From assembly GCA_002389905.1 (NCBI GenBank), contig DGRE01000042.1:1-24219 (forward strand): a stretch of DNA of 24,219 bases, in the 5' to 3' direction. The notes beneath the pieces were generated by a model that was given only the letters and a program-made list of their open reading frames with translations, did no database searches and was not told the DNA's origin. Shown piece after piece: positions 21,843 to 24,219 of the stretch. Position 1 is the first letter of the stretch; the number at the start of each line of letters is the position of its first letter. The translations under genes were made by a program, and so were the position numbers. Source of the DNA: Hungatella sp. UBA4396 (lineage in GTDB: Bacteria; Bacillota; Clostridia; Lachnospirales; Lachnospiraceae).

Positions 21843-21873
21843 TGTCTGTATGATAGCACTGATTTTTTACATA

Positions 21874-22809
21874 TCAATAAGACTGGCCGGTTTGGGAGGC
21901 TCCTCTTTTATTCGATTTACTTAACTCTCCCGGAGTGATTCCAAACTTCTTTTTAAAAGCCTCTGAAAAATGGCTTACATTTGTATATCCTACAGCAAAA
22001 GCTGTTTCGCTTACATTGTAATGATCCTGGCACAGAAGAGAAAAGGCTTTTTCTAATCTCTGTTCTCTTACATACTCGTAAACCGTCTTACCAAAGCATT
22101 GTTTAAAAGAACGTTTTAATTTGCAGTCATTCATATGAACCATATGAGATAACTCAAGTAATGTAGGCGGACAAGTCATTCGGTTTAACAGAATTTCACG
22201 AGCATATTTAAGCTGCTCCATATCGCACTTGGAAAGCTGATTAATTTGACTTTTTGATAAGTCTTGGCATAGTAATTTTTCAATATTAATAGATAACAAT
22301 TCTAAAATTTGGCTTTCCAGCAGCAGGTTATTTAATTGATCTGTTTTTTGTAAAAAACAGGAATCAAGCTTCTTAATAATACTTTCTTCCAGAGCATCGC
22401 ATTTAAAATCGTAATAATAGCACATATTCTTTTGAAATGAATGAAAGCCTATATCACCTTTTCCGGATACTGATTTACAGAAGCTATCAAAAGCAGCAGG
22501 ACTGACCCAGATGGAGTACAATTGAATTTCCTTATCAGCATCATATTCAGAAGTGCCGGCTGCCTGTCCCAGAAACCCCATTGATGAATAGCCTGGCCGA
22601 AGTTCTATAGGGGTGCTGTTTACTTCTCCATAAATAGAACATTTCCGGCTATAGCTTAGTTCAAATACAGGAGCAGTTGTCTCTGCCTTCCTGTTTGTTT
22701 TATCCGGCAATGTGCCGGAAGAAAGCATAATATGTACGTCGGGACGTACAGCAATGATTTCTTTTGGGAATATATTTGAAGGTTCATATTTTAATGGTAA
22801 ATACGTCAT
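21874..22809 (-). CDS. AraC family transcriptional regulator
   Basis: A 311-aa regulator with a variable N-terminal sensing half and a C-terminal pair of helix-turn-helix motifs (about 215-300): LLELSHMVHMNDCKLKRSFK and VSETAFAVGYTNVSHFSEAF, ending in FKKKFGITPGEL, the classic AraC/XylS signature. It resembles the siderophore/iron-linked PchR-type group in layout, but the ligand is not known. AGGAG lies just upstream of the ATG on the minus strand. Convergent with the ars operon. A consensus promoter overlapped by a TTAG-N6-CTAA dyad lies about 70 nt upstream. Confidence 0.92.
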   Translation of the reverse strand: MTYLPLKYEPSNIFPKEIIAVRPDVHIMLSSGTLPDKTNRKAETTAPVFELSYSRKCSIYGEVNSTPIELRPGYSSMGFLGQAAGTSEYDADKEIQLYSIWVSPAAFDSFCKSVSGKGDIGFHSFQKNMCYYYDFKCDALEESIIKKLDSCFLQKTDQLNNLLLESQILELLSINIEKLLCQDLSKSQINQLSKCDMEQLKYAREILLNRMTCPPTLLELSHMVHMNDCKLKRSFKQCFGKTVYEYVREQRLEKAFSLLCQDHYNVSETAFAVGYTNVSHFSEAFKKKFGITPGELSKSNKRGASQTGQSY

Positions 22810-22877
22810 TTATCAGCTCCTGATTATTATGATTCGAACAAAGTTTTACTCCATGTCAGAATATCCTTTTAATTTTC

Positions 22878-22906
22878 ATTATAGTTAGTTGTTGCTAACT
22901 TGTCAA
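22878..22906 (-). promoter_or_regulatory. Consensus promoter of the AraC gene with an operator dyad in its spacer
   Basis: On the minus strand: TTGACA (22906-22901), exactly 17 nt, TATAAT (22883-22878), both perfect. The spacer holds AGTTAG (22883-22888) and CTAACT (22895-22900), a perfect dyad with core TTAG-N6-CTAA, so a repressor there would block the promoter. The motif recalls DtxR/IdeR iron boxes. Confidence 0.8.
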
Positions 22907-22920
22907 CAAATGTTTCTTTC

Positions 22921-22961
22921 CTCCGCCGCGGGGCAAATAAACTCCGCCTAAGGGCGGAAAA
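22921..22961. repeat. Two GC-rich 21-bp repeats with a hairpin
   Basis: CTCCGCC occurs at 22921-22927 and 22942-22948, each followed by a GGGC-containing stretch and an A-rich tail, period 21 bp. The second copy folds as TCCGCC (22943-22948), loop TAAG, GGCGGA (22953-22958). It is a GC island in AT-rich DNA between two divergent units. Confidence 0.55.
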
Positions 22962-22991
22962 ACTTTAAGCTTTTTTGTATACTTACTTTTA

Positions 22992-23005
22992 TTAGCCTCA
23001 TCTAA
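22992..23005. promoter_or_regulatory. Second TTAG-N6-CTAA operator-like dyad
   Basis: TTAG (22992-22995), CCTCAT, CTAA (23002-23005) followed by CTT, the same core, spacing and right flank as the dyad in the AraC promoter (22885-22898). It lies about 30 nt before the small ORF at 23038, so one regulator may have controlled both directions. Confidence 0.5.
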
Positions 23006-23037
23006 CTTAAATATACATCATATTACGGAGGAATAGT

Positions 23038-23106
23038 GTGAAAGAAAGTAGAGGTCGGCCCAAAAGTGGCGCACTTGAACAAGCTGTCAAAAATGGCGGC
23101 TTTTGA
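23038..23106 (+). CDS. 22-codon ORF with a good ribosome site, probably a 5' gene remnant
   Basis: GTG at 23038 with GGAGG (23027-23031) six nt ahead; the product begins MKESRGRPKSGALEQAVKNG and ends GF. The RGRPKSG stretch looks like a basic N-terminal tail of a DNA-binding protein but is too short to assign. It ends 22 nt before the IS110 coding remnant, so a larger gene may have been cut by that insertion; chance cannot be excluded. Confidence 0.35.
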   Translation: MKESRGRPKSGALEQAVKNGGF

Positions 23107-23128
23107 AAAAGTAGATGATTAATGATGA

Positions 23129-24180
23129 TTAGGAAGCCAGAGGTTCTTTTGGCGGAGGATATAATCCTTCCCGTTCTAATAACTTCAGGGCTTGCTTGAT
23201 AGCCTTTGCTTTTTGCTTTTCAATTAAAGCTTCAGGCATATCGATTTTGTATAAATCGCTAGGATTCCACTTTTCACCAGTCGATAACATTTGGTAGATT
23301 GCAGTGAGAATCATTCGAGCGATAGCAACAATGGCTCTTTTCTTGCCACGGCGTTTTGTAAGAGATTCATATTTCTTTTTGTAGTAAGGAGACGTTTCGG
23401 ATTTAACGGCTGCATGAGCACACTGTACTAATGCAGGTTTGAGGTAAACTCCAGCACGTGTGATTCGAACAGATTTCTTCTTACCGCCAGATTCGTTACT
23501 GCCAGGGACTAAACCATTTTTTGGGAATCAGTCATCTGATATCCTTCAATGGATTCAATCACTGCATCTTTTTTAGATTTGAGAGACCTAAGAAGCTTTG
23601 ATGCGATTTCTTCATGATTGATAGAATTGCCAGATTGTTCAAGCAGATAGTCAATGATGGATGTGGATGACTTCCCAAAGATATCGGATACAACAGAATC
23701 TAAAGCGACATTACAAACAGTAAGCGCATTCTGATACCGATTCTTTTCACTGGAACGGCAGGAAACAAGCTTATAGCGATACCTTGTAAACTCACGCAAG
23801 ATACGTATTTTTTTACAGGGAATGTAACTGCCTTTTACAAGTCCGAGACGGAACAAATCGCCAATCCATTTCGAATCCTTGGTGTCATCCTTGTTACCTT
23901 TTACAGCTTTTACCCACTTGGGGTTAGCGATTGTAACATTGATTTCATCTTCAAGAAGATTGAAGACGGGAACCCAGTATTTGCCAGTAGATTCCATGCA
24001 GACATAGCGGCAATCATTGTCAAGAAGCCACTGCTTGAATTCAAGTATAGAGTTATTAAAGGTGGAAAAACGTTTCTTTTGGTAGTCAGGTTCTACGCCA
24101 CCAGAAGTTTTGATAATTGTGGCAACGAGAAAAGATTTGTGAACATCGACACCACAACAGGTATGATAAGTAACTTTCAT
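23129..24180 (-). pseudogene. IS110-family transposase, frameshifted and internally deleted
   Basis: DEDD-type recombinase of a bridge-RNA insertion sequence. The N-terminal RuvC-like half is intact: Asp12 (GVDVHK), Glu63 (CMESTGKYW), Asp99 and Asp102 (NKDDTKDSKWI). The frame stops at 23509 just after TDSQK. In another frame the C-terminal part continues (GLVPGSNESGGKKKSVRITR to the end at 23129), with the catalytic serine region SGGKKKS. The join at an A6 run (about 23518-23523) lacks the coiled linker and the IPGVD...SEIG segment, about 60 residues in relatives, so roughly 180-190 nt are deleted besides the shift. The total of 1052 nt compares with about 1.2 kb for full genes. AAAGGAG (minus strand, 24194-24188) precedes the ATG. 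Not functional by itself. Confidence 0.88.
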
Positions 24181-24197
24181 GATCGAACTCCTTTCCC

Positions 24198-24217
24198 ACT
24201 ACAATATATTTATGGTT
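24198..24217. repeat. Right terminal inverted repeat (IS110 upstream region)
   Basis: Exact reverse complement of bases 1-20. It lies 18 nt upstream of the transposase start and, with the bases nearer the gene, matches the left end at 28 of 30 positions. Confidence 0.8.
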
Positions 24218-24219
24218 AA

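Noticed and set aside
1..24219. CRISPR arrays, tRNA or rRNA genes
   Set aside because: I saw no regularly spaced direct repeats of CRISPR type and no tRNA T-arm or rRNA signature on either strand by eye.

Overview
The window looks like chromosomal DNA of a low-GC, anaerobic, spore-former-type Firmicute, most likely a clostridial Lachnospiraceae relative. Reasons: strong AGGAGG ribosome sites, sigma-A-type TATAAT promoters, T-rich intrinsic terminators, a PPi-type phosphofructokinase, a CGGC protein, an Acr3-ArsD-ArsA arsenic operon and an IS110 transposase of a type I associate with this group. The genus cannot be fixed from sequence alone.

Layout. (1) 1-2.9 kb: an SDR oxidoreductase, a PPi-type phosphofructokinase behind a perfect 16-bp hairpin, and a small cupin behind a CsoR-like dyad. 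(2) 2.9-5.1 kb: an AT-rich streptogramin locus. A virginiamycin B lyase (vgb) with all four active-site residues sits behind a long leader holding an extended-minus-10 promoter, a 118-nt foldable element, an 11-codon leader ORF and an overlapping intrinsic terminator. Directly after it lies a short relic of a streptogramin A acetyltransferase (vat), whose last codons supply the ribosome site of an MBL-fold hydrolase. (3) 5.2-6.9 kb: an isolated dihydropyrimidinase/hydantoinase, a 104-nt MITE-like palindrome and a terminator. (4) 6.9-14.5 kb: a CGGC protein, an ABC-F ATPase, an MFS exporter, a VanZ-like protein, then VOC, DUF2200 and a second (Mef-like) MFS exporter, and a beta-propeller lipoprotein. 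(5) 14.5-17.4 kb: a broken DUF1848 gene, a DEAD-box RNA helicase, a 5'-truncated nitroreductase and an intact TM1586-like nitroreductase. (6) 17.66-21.7 kb: a complete ars operon, arsR-acr3-arsD-arsA-arsC, with overlapping genes and a clear ArsR operator. (7) 21.7-24.2 kb, mostly minus strand: an AraC regulator with a consensus promoter, two matching TTAG-N6-CTAA dyads, a 22-codon ORF, and an IS110-family transposase broken by a frameshift and an internal deletion.

Taken together the window reads as a detoxification and drug-resistance neighbourhood (streptogramin lyase, ABC-F, two MFS exporters, VanZ, VOC, nitroreductases, arsenic efflux) with several gene relics, which points to repeated gain and loss. 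The ars genes form one pathway: ArsC reduces arsenate, ArsD hands arsenite to ArsA, Acr3 exports it, ArsR represses. The most notable non-coding signals are the vgb leader, a 43-nt promoter block shared between vgb and the CGGC/ABC-F unit (33/43 identical), and a 20-bp perfect inverted repeat joining the two ends of the window, part of which is the upstream region of the IS110 transposase. No wholly new multi-gene system is evident; the best lead is the regulated streptogramin locus.
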